A stretch of 64,000 bases of DNA from Moraxella lacunata (GTDB taxonomy: Bacteria; Pseudomonadota; Gammaproteobacteria; Pseudomonadales; Moraxellaceae): contig NZ_UGQU01000002.1 of NCBI RefSeq assembly GCF_900453205.1, positions 558,001 through 622,000 on the forward strand, read 5' to 3'. The notes below the pieces were generated by a model. It searched no databases. It worked only from the letters and a program-made list of their open reading frames with translations, and was not told where the DNA came from. Numbering within the stretch: the stretch's first letter is position 1; every line of letters begins with the position of its first letter. Below, piece after piece: positions 34,934-44,685 of the stretch. Both the position numbers and the translations under genes were made by a program.

Positions 34934-35147
34934 TAACATTTTTATAAAATAAGATGAACATTTAACGCTTTTATCTATTTTGCATGAAAAATGGTTAAAT
35001 CTTGTGGCTCGAAGGCGAAAACTTGCTTGATAGAACGACTATCAATCTCAAGTTTTTTCCTTGAAAAACGTGCGATTTTTCGTGATTTTCATTGCAAATA
35101 CCAAAGGCAGGCACGCCCTAACAAAATAAAAATTCATTAACACTTTT

Positions 35148-35183
35148 ATTACAAAAAGTGGTATAGTTATCACATTTTGTAAT
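35148..35183. promoter_or_regulatory. Dyad upstream of sstT
   Basis: ATTACAAAAAGTG and CACATTTTGTAAT form a near-perfect inverted repeat (12 of 13) spaced by 10 bp, 47 bp before the sstT start. It could be an operator or part of a leader hairpin. The surrounding non-coding stretch 34936-35230 is otherwise the remainder of repeat C. Confidence 0.4.
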
Positions 35184-35230
35184 CTTATCATCTTGTGATT
35201 TAACAAGTGTTTGTTAATAAGGAATGATTC

Positions 35231-36445
35231 ATGCGTCAACTTGTGAATGCATACATGCGTGTGGGACTTGTGCCACTTATTTTGATTGCCTTGGTGCTAG
35301 GCGTGTTGATTGGCAGTGTTGCCAAAGATGTTGGCATGTCGCTTGGGGTGCTGGGCGATGTGTTTGTCGGAGCCTTAAAAGCAGTCGCCCCGATATTGGT
35401 GTTCGCCTTGGTACTCTCTGCCGTGGCAGGATTTAAGAGCAGTAGCGACGCTCGGGTCAAGCCTGTCATGCTACTGTATGTAGTGGGGACGTTTACCGCT
35501 GCTTTGACTGCTGTACTGGCAAGTTTTGCCTTTCCCATTGAGCTTGTGGGTCTGGCCGACATGCAAGCGGTAGAGCAATCCGCCCCCCAATCTTTACGTG
35601 AAGTCCTAAAAAACCTACTCATGAATCTGGTTGCCAACCCCGTGACCGCCCTTAGCAATGCCAACTATCTGGGTATTTTGACATGGTCGGTACTGATTGG
35701 TTTGGGGCTACGTCATGCGTCCGAGACCACCAAAACGGTCGTTCATGACATCTCAAATGCCGTCTCAGCGGTGGTAAAATGGATTGTGGCGATTGCCCCA
35801 TTTGGTATCTTAGGGCTGGTGTCAAAGACCGTGGCAGAGACAGGTTTTGACGGTTTGGCAAGCTACGCCAAGCTACTTATCGTACTGGTCGGTGCCATGC
35901 TGTTTATCGCTTTGGTGGTAAACCCCATCATCGTCTTTGTCAAGACTCGTAAAAACCCCTATCCGCTCGTTATCGCCTGCCTGCGTGAATCAGGAGTGAC
36001 GGCATTTTTTACCCGTTCATCTGCCGCCAACATTCCAGTGAACATGAACCTTGCCAAAAAACTTGGGCTAAACGAAGACACCTATTCGCTCACCATTCCA
36101 CTGGGGGCAACCATCAACATGGCGGGGGCCGCCATCACCATCAACATCTTGACGCTTGCCGCCGCTCATACCCTTGGCGTGGAAGTCAGCTTCTTCCAAG
36201 CCCTACTGCTTGCCATCGTCGGAGCGGTGAGTGCTTGTGGTGCCTCAGGTGTGGCAGGTGGCTCACTACTGCTCATCCCGTTGGCGTGCGGACTGTTTAA
36301 TATCTCCAACGACATCGCCATGCAAGTCGTTGCCATCGGCTTTATCATCGGGGTGGTACAAGACTCAGCAGAGACTGCCCTTAACTCATCAACCGACGTG
36401 TTATTTACCGCTGCTGCCGACCCTAAATATGCCTATAAGGGTTAA
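35231..36445 (+). CDS. sstT: Serine/threonine:sodium symporter SstT
   Basis: Inner-membrane DAACS-family transporter that takes up serine and threonine with Na+. The 404-aa protein has about eight membrane helices with two hairpins. Visible signatures are [37 protein letters not shown] and [16 protein letters not shown], which are specific to SstT among dicarboxylate/amino-acid symporters. AAGGAATGATTC before the ATG is the ribosome-binding region. A lipoprotein gene follows 24 bp downstream and may be co-transcribed. Confidence 0.95.
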   Translation: MRQLVNAYMRVGLVPLILIALVLGVLIGSVAKDVGMSLGVLGDVFVGALKAVAPILVFALVLSAVAGFKSSSDARVKPVMLLYVVGTFTAALTAVLASFAFPIELVGLADMQAVEQSAPQSLREVLKNLLMNLVANPVTALSNANYLGILTWSVLIGLGLRHASETTKTVVHDISNAVSAVVKWIVAIAPFGILGLVSKTVAETGFDGLASYAKLLIVLVGAMLFIALVVNPIIVFVKTRKNPYPLVIACLRESGVTAFFTRSSAANIPVNMNLAKKLGLNEDTYSLTIPLGATINMAGAAITINILTLAAAHTLGVEVSFFQALLLAIVGAVSACGASGVAGGSLLLIPLACGLFNISNDIAMQVVAIGFIIGVVQDSAETALNSSTDVLFTAAADPKYAYKG

Positions 36446-36469
36446 GAAAACCCAAGGACAAAAGGAGTA

Positions 36470-36895
36470 ATGATGAAAAAATTATTATCAACTCTAATCA
36501 CAGCAGGGATACTGGTCGGTTGTGCCAGTACACCTGCTACACCGCCTGCCATGCCATCTCTACTGGTCATGCCTAACACCAAAAAGACCAACGAACCGCT
36601 TAGCCCTGACACCTATGTGGACGGTGTGGGCATGCTTCATTTTAGAGACTATCACGCCAAAGTCACTTATGGCGACAGGATTTATCTGCTTGATAGCTAT
36701 GTCGTTCCATTAGAGCAACCTTTTTATATCCATGTACGTACAGCAGATGGCACAGCGATTATGGCAGATACCGCAGTCAAAATCGCCATCAGCTATATCA
36801 CCCCCAAAGGCTGTACCGAGCCATTGGTTCGCCGTGCAGACCTAGACAAAAGCACTAATGATAAGAGTGAATGGATTATCGGTGTGGCGTGCTAA
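36470..36895 (+). CDS. Small lipoprotein
   Basis: A ~141-aa predicted lipoprotein: MMKKLLSTLITAGILVGC with lipobox LVGC, so lipidated at Cys18 (counting the first Met). The mature part is Pro/Thr-rich at first and then probably beta-rich (YGDRIYLLDSYVVPLEQPFYIHVRTADG), with a final Cys that could pair with the Cys in PKGCTEPL. No family is recognised. AGGAG lies close to two adjacent ATGs; the second, at 36473, has the better spacing. It is likely outer-membrane associated. Confidence 0.8.
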   Translation: MMKKLLSTLITAGILVGCASTPATPPAMPSLLVMPNTKKTNEPLSPDTYVDGVGMLHFRDYHAKVTYGDRIYLLDSYVVPLEQPFYIHVRTADGTAIMADTAVKIAISYITPKGCTEPLVRRADLDKSTNDKSEWIIGVAC

Positions 36896-36915
36896 TTCCT
36901 TGTTGACCCAAAAAC

Positions 36916-36943
36916 AAAATCGGACACTAAGTCCGATTTTTTG
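36916..36943. terminator. Bidirectional terminator
   Basis: AAAATCGGAC and GTCCGATTTT form a 10-bp stem around a 5-nt loop, with T- or A-rich flanks on both sides, between the convergent lipoprotein gene and yggX. Confidence 0.88.
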
Positions 36944-36953
36944 TTGTGCAAAG

Positions 36954-37247
36954 TTAGCTGTCTTTAGGTTTAAACCCTGCTGGGCGTTCGTAATCGCCAT
37001 TGTCTAAGAATAATTCACGCTGTTCAGCGATGAATTTTTTGGCGTCTTTATCCACCATACTTAGGTGCTTTTCATTGATGAGCATGGTTTGTAATTCTAG
37101 CCATTCGTCCCACGCTTTTTTTGAGACGGTGTTTTGGATTTCTTCGCCTTTGGCATTGGGGAAAGGTGGATTTGGTAATTTTGGCAAATTTTCTTGGTAT
37201 TTACGACAAAATACAAGGTTGGCTTTGGGGTTAAAAATTTCGGTCAT
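36954..37247 (-). CDS. yggX: Fe(2+)-trafficking/oxidative damage protection protein YggX
   Basis: Small cytoplasmic protein that protects Fe-S clusters from oxidants. The 97-aa product has the conserved Cys in [20 protein letters not shown], the central [19 protein letters not shown] and the C-terminal [18 protein letters not shown] typical of the family. It carries a slightly longer N-terminus ([10 protein letters not shown]) than the ~90-aa E. coli protein. A VapBC-like pair lies immediately upstream on the same strand. Confidence 0.95.
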   Translation of the reverse strand: MTEIFNPKANLVFCRKYQENLPKLPNPPFPNAKGEEIQNTVSKKAWDEWLELQTMLINEKHLSMVDKDAKKFIAEQRELFLDNGDYERPAGFKPKDS

Positions 37248-37260
37248 TTGGGTTGCCTTT

Positions 37261-37662
37261 TTAATTGATAAGTTTGTTATTTAATTCTTGATACAAAGGG
37301 AATTTGGTATCCACACTTGCCAAATAACAATCGTGAATTAAGACCGTGGCGATGATAAGTCTGTCCCAAGGGTCTTTGTGGTGTTCTGGCAATTCAACCG
37401 ACAAACTGGCAATTTCTGGTGTGATGTTTAAAAATTCAATGCCAGTTAATTGCTGAATGCGTGTTATCCAAGCGGTATAATTAAGCCCATTTGGCAAAAT
37501 AATTCGATTGTGACGAACAAGCCAATTAATCTCAAAACACGAAATTGCCGAAACATATACTTTATCATAAGTATCAATGGCTTGTTTGATTTTATCAGAA
37601 AGCAAATCAGGCTCATTGACATACCACAATAAAATATGCGTATCCAATAAGAGTGATTTCAT
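37261..37662 (-). CDS. PIN-domain toxin, VapC-like
   Basis: A 133-aa PIN-domain ribonuclease candidate. The acidic active-site positions are visible: D7 in [10 protein letters not shown], the Glu in [11 protein letters not shown], and [12 protein letters not shown] with further Asp residues in LASVDTKF. VapC toxins cleave tRNA or rRNA. It overlaps the stop of the upstream small gene by 4 bp, typical of a type II TA operon. The target is unknown. It is followed by yggX, 13 bp away. Confidence 0.9.
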   Translation of the reverse strand: MKSLLLDTHILLWYVNEPDLLSDKIKQAIDTYDKVYVSAISCFEINWLVRHNRIILPNGLNYTAWITRIQQLTGIEFLNITPEIASLSVELPEHHKDPWDRLIIATVLIHDCYLASVDTKFPLYQELNNKLIN

Positions 37663-37880
37663 TTAAAATGCTCCCACTCTTGATAACTTTCTGACATATC
37701 AAAAATATCGCCTACAATTTTTAGTTGTCCTTGTAATTCTTTGGGGGGTTGGCGTTTGGGTTTGGGGGCTTCTTGTTTTTGTTTTGGCAAAATCAGCACT
37801 TCCACATCAGACACATCAGGCGGTGTGTCTATCCAATGGATTTGATTGCCATTGATTTTGGCTTGGTACGCAACGAGCAT
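37659..37880 (-). CDS. Antitoxin partner of the PIN-domain toxin
   Basis: A 73-aa protein (MLVAYQAKINGNQIHWIDTPPDVSDVEVLIL...) upstream of and overlapping the toxin gene by 4 bp. The N-terminus looks like the short swapped-hairpin/AbrB-like or DUF2281-type domains of many VapB-class antitoxins. The C-terminal [12 protein letters not shown] is the kind of tail that would cap the PIN active site. The middle is Lys/Pro/Gln-rich. The assignment relies mainly on position. Confidence 0.75.
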   Translation of the reverse strand: MLVAYQAKINGNQIHWIDTPPDVSDVEVLILPKQKQEAPKPKRQPPKELQGQLKIVGDIFDMSESYQEWEHFK

Positions 37881-37954
37881 AATTTGACCCTTGTAAACTG
37901 ACAGTACTCCATCAGTTTACAAAAATTAGCCCCATCTTGCAAGCACAATCCGCC

Positions 37955-38509
37955 CTATTTTCCCCATTGCAAGCCAAAATCACGGCGTTTGATTTTGACC
38001 ATATCGCCATTGTCTCTGTGCCACACAATGCCTTCCACCACATTGGCTTCAAACCATTGTTTTAAGCCGTCAAAATCTCGGGGCGGTTCGCTCTCAAATC
38101 GCCAAGCCCCGTGCTTGACAAGTTGGTGCGTGGCGACTTTGTGCGGATTGCCTTGCACCTTTGGACCAATCAGCTCATAAGTGCCATCATCGCCCACAAA
38201 ATCAGCAAAGGCTTCATTGTGCCAACGGTCGGCAGGGTTGTCAGCTTCCACCGCCACCCAGCCCGGCCAATGCCCTGTAACAGGGTCTGGCTCTTGGGCA
38301 GGGATAAATCCCGTAGGCGGGGTTTTGCCCTTTTTGGCATCATAGCGTTTGTAGAGTTTGCCGTCTTGGACGAGCGTGGAAGTGCCGTCAATCTTAACCG
38401 TTGCCACGCCTTCGCCTGCCACAACCCACTCCGCCCCCGCCACGATTTCATCATAGACTTGGCGAGTGCCTTCATAATCTCTTTTAAATAAAGAAATGAC
38501 TTTTTTCAT
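37955..38509 (-). CDS. RNA ligase-like nucleotidyltransferase
   Basis: A 184-aa protein with the ATP-grasp-unrelated covalent nucleotidyltransferase motifs. Motif I is VATVKIDGTS, with K39 as the likely adenylated lysine. A motif III-like TYELIGPKVQGNPH, motif IV-like VEGIVWH and motif V-like MVKIKRRDFGLQW follow. This matches small bacterial RNA-ligase-family proteins (DUF5565 type, as I recall). It could seal RNA breaks, and the VapC-like ribonuclease gene next door makes RNA repair an attractive but unproven idea. GGAG before the ATG at 38509 sets the start; the open frame to 38560 is ignored. Confidence 0.8.
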   Translation of the reverse strand: MKKVISLFKRDYEGTRQVYDEIVAGAEWVVAGEGVATVKIDGTSTLVQDGKLYKRYDAKKGKTPPTGFIPAQEPDPVTGHWPGWVAVEADNPADRWHNEAFADFVGDDGTYELIGPKVQGNPHKVATHQLVKHGAWRFESEPPRDFDGLKQWFEANVVEGIVWHRDNGDMVKIKRRDFGLQWGK

Positions 38510-38726
38510 AAGAAACTCCAAAAATAAAAAAACCACCCAAAAATTTGAGTGATTTACCATTGCAAAAAAAAAATTTATGCACGACTAAGCCTACCACTCC
38601 TAAAATTAGGGTAGCAAATACAAATCATTGAATGAGATTGTTTTAAAATAATTGTATTCATAATCATACACAAAAGATAGATAGCTTAATAATGATAGCC
38701 TAAAAAGCCAAAACCGTCAAGCCAAA

Positions 38727-40115
38727 TTACATAATCCTTTTTCTACCATTTTCAATCGCCTGTTTAACCGCCATTGGAGCAGTTCCCCCAATATGGTTAC
38801 GAGCATTGAGCGAGCCTTCAAGGGTCAAGCAGTCAAAGACATCATCGCCAATCAAATCGCTAAATTGTTTTAACTCATCAAGCGACAACTCTGCCAAATC
38901 CACGCCTTTTGATACGCCTAACGCCACCGCACTCCCAACCACTTCATGAGCATCACGAAACGGCAAGCCCTTTTTGACCAAATAATCCGCCAAATCAGTC
39001 GCTGTGGCATAGCCTTTCATTGTGGCGGTACGCATATTTTGGGCGTTTGGCGTGATGTTTGGAAGCATATCAGCAAAGGCGATGAGCGAGCCTGTCAGCG
39101 TATCCACGCAGTCAAACAGGGGTTCTTTGTCTTCTTGGTTGTCCTTATTATATGCCAACGGCTGATTTTTCATGAGCGTAAGCAGGGTGGTCAGCTGTCC
39201 GAACACTCGTGCCGCCTTACCCCGCACAAGCTCTGGCACGTCAGGATTTTTCTTTTGGGGCATAATACTTGATCCTGTACAAAAGCGGTCAGGCACTTGT
39301 ACAAAACCAAACTGAGCCGACATCCACAAAATAATCTCTTCACTCATTCTGGATAAGTGCATCATCAAAATGCTGGCGTTGGCGGTAAATTCAATGGCAA
39401 AATCACGGTCAGACACCGCATCGAGCGAGTTCTCACAAATGCCTTCAAAGCCAAGCAATTTGGCAGTAATCGTACGGTCAATCGGATAAGTCGTCCCTGC
39501 CAAGGCTGCCGAGCCAAGTGGCATTTGGTTAATGCGAGTGCGAGTCTGGGCAAAACGCTCGCTATCACGGCAAAGCATTTCAAACCACGCCATCAAATGA
39601 TGAGCAAAACTCACAGGCTGAGCGGTCTGTAAATGCGTAAAGCCGGGCATGATGGTCGTGGTGTGTTTGCTTGCCAAATCAAGTAGACCATTTTGTAATT
39701 TGCCAATTAAGGCGATGATTTTGTCGGTCTCATCTCTTAGGTATAGGCGAATGTCGGTCGCCACTTGGTCGTTACGGCTACGCCCTGTGTGCAGTTTTTT
39801 GCCGACATCGCCAATCAAGGCGGTCAAGCGACTCTCAATGTTCATATGAACGTCTTCTAGCTCCACACGCCATTCAAATTCGCCACGCTCAATCTCACCT
39901 TTGATTTGGGTCAGTCCGTCCACGATTTGACGGCTTTCATCGGCGGTGATGATACCGCACTGCCCAAGCATCGTGGCGTGGGCGATAGAGCCTTGAATGT
40001 CTTGGTTTGCCATGCGTTTGTCAAAATTGACCGAAGCGGTAAATTCGGCAACAAAACGGTCGGTGGCTTCGGTAAAGCGTCCGCCCCACATTTGGGCGGT
40101 TTGGGTAGTAGTCAT
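38727..40115 (-). CDS. argH: Argininosuccinate lyase
   Basis: Last step of arginine synthesis: splits argininosuccinate to arginine and fumarate. The 462-aa fumarase/aspartase-superfamily protein has the signature [46 protein letters not shown] and the catalytic His region [45 protein letters not shown] is the typical N-terminus. It is monocistronic. The 217-bp gap downstream to the RNA-ligase gene has no gene. Confidence 0.97.
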   Translation of the reverse strand: MTTTQTAQMWGGRFTEATDRFVAEFTASVNFDKRMANQDIQGSIAHATMLGQCGIITADESRQIVDGLTQIKGEIERGEFEWRVELEDVHMNIESRLTALIGDVGKKLHTGRSRNDQVATDIRLYLRDETDKIIALIGKLQNGLLDLASKHTTTIMPGFTHLQTAQPVSFAHHLMAWFEMLCRDSERFAQTRTRINQMPLGSAALAGTTYPIDRTITAKLLGFEGICENSLDAVSDRDFAIEFTANASILMMHLSRMSEEIILWMSAQFGFVQVPDRFCTGSSIMPQKKNPDVPELVRGKAARVFGQLTTLLTLMKNQPLAYNKDNQEDKEPLFDCVDTLTGSLIAFADMLPNITPNAQNMRTATMKGYATATDLADYLVKKGLPFRDAHEVVGSAVALGVSKGVDLAELSLDELKQFSDLIGDDVFDCLTLEGSLNARNHIGGTAPMAVKQAIENGRKRIM

Positions 40116-40219
40116 GATAATGCCTTATTGATGAAAATAAGGCGTATCTTAACAATGAATGCAGTAGAGTACAAGCGATTTTGCTGTTTTATGGCATTAT
40201 TTGTGCTAAGTGTGGCTTA

Positions 40220-41293
40220 TCACTGCTTGGAGATAGACTCAGGCGAATTATTTTTGCGATAGCGAATGGAAGCTATCACTGACGCCACGATAAAGGCAAC
40301 CCCGATAAGCCCCGTGATAATCTCAGGCACATGAAATTTCATCGAGATAAGCATGATAATTGCCAACGCCCCAATGGCATAATGAGCCCCGTGTTCTAGG
40401 TACACAAACTCATCCAGCGTGCCTTTTTCAACCAAGAAAATCGTCATCGAACGCACAAACATCGCTCCAATGGCAAGACCAATCATGATGATGACCACGT
40501 CATTGGTAATGGCAAATGCCCCAATCACCCCATCAAAACTAAATGATGCGTCCAGCACTTCTAAATATAAAAAGCCTGCGATACCACCTTTGGCAATCGC
40601 TCCCACTACTTCGTTGCCGTCCACTTTGTCATCGTCATCATCGCCTTCTAAGAAAGTGGATAGCACGTTTACACCCATATAGATAAGAATGCCCCACACG
40701 CCTGCCATAAGGACAGCAGGTTCATGTACTTCATCTACCCACGACAAGGATGTCATCAAAATCACAATCGCCACAAACACGCTCATGGCATCGACTTTAC
40801 CAAATTTGGCAAGGTGTTTTTCAAGCCAGCCAAACCAATGAATGTCTTTGTCATCAAACACAAAGTTCAAAAAGACAAGGAGTAGGAACATACCACCAAA
40901 CGCGGCAATCTCGGCGTGATGTGCCATGAGCTTGGCGGAGTATTCTGTGGGATTATTAAGTGCCAAATCGACAACTTCTTTCATACCCATGTCTGCCGTT
41001 ACCGCCACGATGACAATGGGAAATACCAGTCGCATACCAAACACAGCGATAAGCATACCGACGGTTAAAAACAGCATTTTCCAAAACTTATCCCAATGCT
41101 TTAAGACGGACGCATTGACCACCGCATTATCAAAGGATAATGAGATTTCCATGAGTGCCAGCACCATTGTAATAAACAGTGCCGAGAGCATGGCGGTTGT
41201 CCCACCATGCGTAAAGCCCCAGTACGCCGCCCCAATCAAGCAGACGATGGTAAAAAATATGTCAAAATAAAAATGTCTTAGGGTTTTCATCAT
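40220..41293 (-). CDS. TerC-superfamily DUF475 membrane protein
   Basis: A 357-aa inner-membrane protein with roughly nine helices. It has the paired TerC/DUF475 signatures EISLSFDNAVVNASVLKHW (about residues 47-65) and EVLDASFSFDGVIGAFAITND in the second half; both carry the conserved Asp used for cation contact in the superfamily. An acidic loop (LEGDDDDDKVDGNE) lies between. Related proteins are implicated in metal or tellurite handling and in metalation of secreted enzymes; the substrate here is unknown. It is transcribed alone. Confidence 0.9.
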   Translation of the reverse strand: MMKTLRHFYFDIFFTIVCLIGAAYWGFTHGGTTAMLSALFITMVLALMEISLSFDNAVVNASVLKHWDKFWKMLFLTVGMLIAVFGMRLVFPIVIVAVTADMGMKEVVDLALNNPTEYSAKLMAHHAEIAAFGGMFLLLVFLNFVFDDKDIHWFGWLEKHLAKFGKVDAMSVFVAIVILMTSLSWVDEVHEPAVLMAGVWGILIYMGVNVLSTFLEGDDDDDKVDGNEVVGAIAKGGIAGFLYLEVLDASFSFDGVIGAFAITNDVVIIMIGLAIGAMFVRSMTIFLVEKGTLDEFVYLEHGAHYAIGALAIIMLISMKFHVPEIITGLIGVAFIVASVIASIRYRKNNSPESISKQ

Positions 41294-41340
41294 AGATGAG
41301 ATGTTCCTGTTTTATAACAAGAAAAGCGATAAATAATCAT

Positions 41341-41488
41341 GCTTAATGAGCTTAATATTTACCACAGATTTGTAGGGGCGTGTTGAACACGCCCTTGGTT
41401 AGCACACTATCTTTATAGGTGCGTAGAGCCAGCTCTCTACATTCATACATCATAGATTTGTGGTAATTTTAAAGTTTTGTAGCCATAT
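41341..41488. repeat. Repeat B copy 3
   Basis: A ~148-bp element from GAGCTTAATATTTACCACAG to TGGTAATTTTAAAGTTTTG. It contains GGGGCGTGTTGAACACGCCC near its left end and GTGCGTAGAGCCAGCTCTCTAC in the middle. It sits between the ferredoxin stop and the DUF475 start. Confidence 0.7.
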
Positions 41489-41497
41489 CGCCTTTAT

Positions 41498-41749
<252 letters not shown>

Positions 41750-42283
41750 TTAATAGTCCCTGCCCCATGCCACGAGCATGGTTTTGGTGTCCAAATCCAC
41801 ATTAAGTACGATGTCACTATGCCACGGAATAAGCCTGTCTTCACTATCCACGCTCTCGGCAGTCGGCTTGACCGAAATGATGGCATGGGCGGACGTCTCG
41901 AACATCTCTTTGATGACGCCCAAATTATCGCCTTCTTCGTTGATGATCGTCAGCCCCACCAAGTCCGACCAATAATACTCATCATCATCCAAAGCGGGCA
42001 AGTTTGATTTATCCACCCAAACGCTCACGCCATTCATGGTCTCTGCCACGTTACGGTCAGGCACTTCCTTAAAACTTGCCACCAACCCTGCCCCCTGCTC
42101 TCGCCAGTCGCTGACCGTCAAAGGGCGAAAACCGAGTGCTGTTTTCATGTACCAATGAGGCATGTCAAAGATGTCCGAGCGGTTGTCAGTCAAGCTAAAC
42201 ACCCACAGCCAGCCCTTAATGCCATAAGGTTTTTTTAGGGTAGCGATTTGGATGAGCGTGTCAGGATTGGGCGATGTTGTCAT
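41750..42283 (-). CDS. rimM: 16S rRNA processing protein RimM
   Basis: Ribosome-maturation factor that binds S19 and the 30S head during assembly. The 177-aa protein has the N-terminal RimM beta-barrel (IQIATLKKPYGIKGWLWVFSLTD) and the C-terminal PRC-barrel (YYWSDLVGLTIINEEGDNLGVIKEMFETSAHAIISVKP, then IPWHSDIVLNVDLDTKTMLVAWGRDY). It lies ~155 bp downstream of rpsP, where an imperfect hairpin is present (42378-42425). Confidence 0.96.
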   Translation of the reverse strand: MTTSPNPDTLIQIATLKKPYGIKGWLWVFSLTDNRSDIFDMPHWYMKTALGFRPLTVSDWREQGAGLVASFKEVPDRNVAETMNGVSVWVDKSNLPALDDDEYYWSDLVGLTIINEEGDNLGVIKEMFETSAHAIISVKPTAESVDSEDRLIPWHSDIVLNVDLDTKTMLVAWGRDY

Positions 42284-42377
42284 GGCGTTTTAAATAAATT
42301 AATAAAAATAAATGCTTGCAAGGTAAATAAGAGTTTTGACTTATTTTAAAACCAGTAAAGAGATAAATAAAAAATCG

Positions 42378-42425
42378 GTCTGCATGACACTCATCAATCA
42401 ATGATAAGAGACACACAAACCGACA
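42378..42425 (-). terminator. Imperfect long hairpin between rpsP and rimM
   Basis: CGGTCTGCATGACACTCATCAAT and an inverted partner ATGATAAGAGACACACAAACCG can fold into a long imperfect stem. It could be an attenuator separating highly expressed rpsP from rimM, or a remnant; weak evidence. Confidence 0.35.
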
Positions 42426-42439
42426 CAAGATGTCAGCGA

Positions 42440-42685
42440 TTACGCTTTGTTGCTAGCCTTAACCAGTTGGGCAACACGGTCAGAAGGCTGAGCTCCTTTA
42501 CCAATCCACGCATTATAAGCGTCTTGGTCAATGCGAAACGCTTCTTCTTGACCACGAGCCAGTGGGTTAAAGAAACCAATACGCTCAATGTGGCGACCGT
42601 CACGAGACGCACGCTTGTCAGCAACAACGATTTGGTAGAATGGGCGTTTTTTTGAACCGCCACGAGCTAGACGAATAACAACCAT
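42440..42685 (-). CDS. rpsP: 30S ribosomal protein S16
   Basis: Small-subunit ribosomal protein of 81 aa. [43 protein letters not shown] is a textbook S16 N-terminus, followed by [23 protein letters not shown]. It is first gene of the rpsP-rimM unit. AGAGAG before the ATG is the likely ribosome-binding site. The usual downstream trmD and rplS are not here; a ferredoxin follows rimM. Confidence 0.97.
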   Translation of the reverse strand: MVVIRLARGGSKKRPFYQIVVADKRASRDGRHIERIGFFNPLARGQEEAFRIDQDAYNAWIGKGAQPSDRVAQLVKASNKA

Positions 42686-42960
42686 GATAATTCTCTCTTG
42701 AATTCATTAAATGACAAAGTATTTGCAAGAAAAAACTGGTCGCCAAAAATGTGAGGATGAGCCGATGGCAAAACCAGATTTATAAAAAGACCCTAATTAT
42801 ACCAATTTTTATGCCATTTTCAAAGTAATTTTTTAAAAATTCTCATGCCGTGATGCAATACCTGACAACATGGGCATAAATTGGTTTGACAAAGCAATTT
42901 CCGACTTTATGCACAAAACGTGTGTTAAAATAGAGCGTATCGCACTTTTATCCCATTTTT

Positions 42961-44394
42961 ATGAAAAAAAATTACAAGTACTGGCAACTTAAAATCAGAC
43001 ACACGCTAAATTCTAACACATGGCAGACGGTCAGCATGGTGATTTTTATCGTCTTTGCCAGTATCGCCTTATCGATTTGGCTCATTTGGCGAAGCCTGTA
43101 TCTGCCTGAGATTAAGAATCACGCCAGTTATTTGGCAAGCGAGCTGACCTTTATTGACAACGCCAATCAGAGCTTTGCAGACGACCCTGCCATGCTCAAA
43201 TGGGTGCAGGACAACAGCCATGTGCAAATCATCAGCGACCCGAGCGAGTTTCCTGTGGTCAATGACAAGATAGTGGCTGACTTTTTTACCGACATTTTTG
43301 CAGGGCAAGTCAGCCGAGAGCTTGGGCGTGAGGTCAAGGTTTATTTTAAGTTCAAACCAACTCCGAAGCTGTGGATTTGGGACAGCAAATACCCCAACGT
43401 TTGGCTACGCGAACCTGTCATTCATTATTCGCAGTACAGTGCGGGGTTACTGGCAGGCTTTGTGTTTGGCTTGCCGATTTTGACCATTTTGGTAAGTCTG
43501 GTTTTGGTGCGTCGCCTAAATCGCCCACTCAAAAAACTAGAACGCACCGCCAATGACTACATTCATCTAGGGCATGCAACCGTGCTACCCGAGGTTGGCT
43601 CAAATGAGATTCGTAAAGTCAATACCGCCTTTAACCGCCTATTTCACACCCTACATCAAGCCCAAAAAGAACGCACCATCATGCTCGCTGGCATCAGCCA
43701 TGACCTACGCACGCCCCTAACTCGCATGCGACTGACTGCCGAGATGTTGCCTGATGAGTTTTTTCGAGAAGGGCTGGTGTATGACATCGAGGACATGGAT
43801 GCTATTTTGGAGCAGTTCATGTCATTTATGAAAGACGGCTCGGATGAAGCAGTGCGAGCGACCAATTTGGAGCTGATTTTCCATGAAATCAGCGTGCAGT
43901 TTAATGACGTGCGTTTTGTCTATGACAATCAGGTCGCCGAAGATGTCATGGTGCGTCCTTTATCCATGAAACGTTTGATTGTCAATTTGGTCAATAATGC
44001 GGTGCGTTATGGGCGTGAACCCATTCATTTGGGAGCGGTAATTGATTATCGAGACGCTGATGATTTGACCGCTGAAACCCTTAAAAAAAGAATACTCACC
44101 ATCAGTGTGCGTGATGAGGGCGAGGGTGTGGCGGAGAGTGAACTACAACGTATTATGCAACCTTTTGAGCGTGGTGAGACAGCACGGACAACCCAAGGTA
44201 GTGGGCTAGGTCTTGCCATTGTCAGTCGTATCGCTCACCTGCACCAAGGCGAGGTCATCGCCCGCAACCATGACAATGGCGGGCTAGAAGTTCTTGTGCA
44301 TATTCCTTTGGTAGATAATACACGAAGCACAACTGACACATCAGACAATCCGACAAAACATGATATCGGTCAAGATGAGAGTAGCCCTATTTAA
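42961..44394 (+). CDS. EnvZ-like sensor histidine kinase
   Basis: Inner-membrane sensor kinase of 477 aa. It has TM1 at about residues 20-45, a ~110-residue periplasmic sensor, TM2 at about 160-182, then a HAMP domain (RRLNRPLKKLERTANDY). The H-box GISHDLRTPLTRMRL has the phosphorylatable H247. The catalytic domain has NLVNNAVRYG (N box), VRDEGEGVAESEL (G1) and GSGLGLAIV (G2). The overall layout matches EnvZ, and the tail after ~450 is a Thr/Asp-rich extension. No response regulator is adjacent, so it is an orphan kinase at this locus; an OmpR partner would be elsewhere. Confidence 0.92.
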   Translation: MKKNYKYWQLKIRHTLNSNTWQTVSMVIFIVFASIALSIWLIWRSLYLPEIKNHASYLASELTFIDNANQSFADDPAMLKWVQDNSHVQIISDPSEFPVVNDKIVADFFTDIFAGQVSRELGREVKVYFKFKPTPKLWIWDSKYPNVWLREPVIHYSQYSAGLLAGFVFGLPILTILVSLVLVRRLNRPLKKLERTANDYIHLGHATVLPEVGSNEIRKVNTAFNRLFHTLHQAQKERTIMLAGISHDLRTPLTRMRLTAEMLPDEFFREGLVYDIEDMDAILEQFMSFMKDGSDEAVRATNLELIFHEISVQFNDVRFVYDNQVAEDVMVRPLSMKRLIVNLVNNAVRYGREPIHLGAVIDYRDADDLTAETLKKRILTISVRDEGEGVAESELQRIMQPFERGETARTTQGSGLGLAIVSRIAHLHQGEVIARNHDNGGLEVLVHIPLVDNTRSTTDTSDNPTKHDIGQDESSPI

Positions 44395-44435
44395 GCCAAT
44401 AAATCCTATCAGTCTAAAAATGGTGTGATTTTTAA

Positions 44436-44606
44436 TTATTTTTTACCAATCTCGGGGGGCAGCTGATTGGTCGTATCGGTAAAGCTGACGGGGGCGACAA
44501 GACTGGCTTTGGCTTGCTCAACATTCTTATCGGTACTAGGCACCAGCAGAAAATAACCCAACAGAGCCGCATTGGCAAGCACCAATAATCCAAAAAGATA
44601 AGGCAT
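44436..44606 (-). CDS. 56-residue single-pass membrane peptide
   Basis: Short gene starting at 44606 with TTAGGATG in front. It encodes MPYLFGLLVLANAALLGYFLLV and then a soluble tail (...ASLVAPVSFTDTTNQLPPEIGKK). The first ~22 residues are one membrane helix (N-in or signal-anchor type), followed by a polar ~30-residue tail that ends shortly after PPEIG. The codon pattern and the ribosome-binding site support a real gene, and it is oriented like bfmRS. Small TM peptides next to two-component systems can modulate kinases, but no function is known for this one. Confidence 0.65.
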   Translation of the reverse strand: MPYLFGLLVLANAALLGYFLLVPSTDKNVEQAKASLVAPVSFTDTTNQLPPEIGKK

Positions 44607-44685
44607 ATTGACATCCTAAGATAAATTTGTAATTTATTTTAGCATAACTTTGTCAAAATGCCACGCCAGTTATCTGTATTTATCG

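Larger units (their letters stand above)
33970..35120. repeat. Repeat C copy 1, split by an IS630 insertion
   Basis: The left terminus AGGGCGTGCCTACC at 33970 and the right terminus ending GGCAGGCACGCCCT at ~35119 are inverted repeats. Removing the IS630 copy leaves ~206 bp that align with repeat C copy 2 at 60174-60434: GCATGAAAAATGG, TTGATAGAACGACTATCAA and CCTTGAAAAACGTGCGATTTTT are shared. No coding capacity is seen. Confidence 0.75.
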
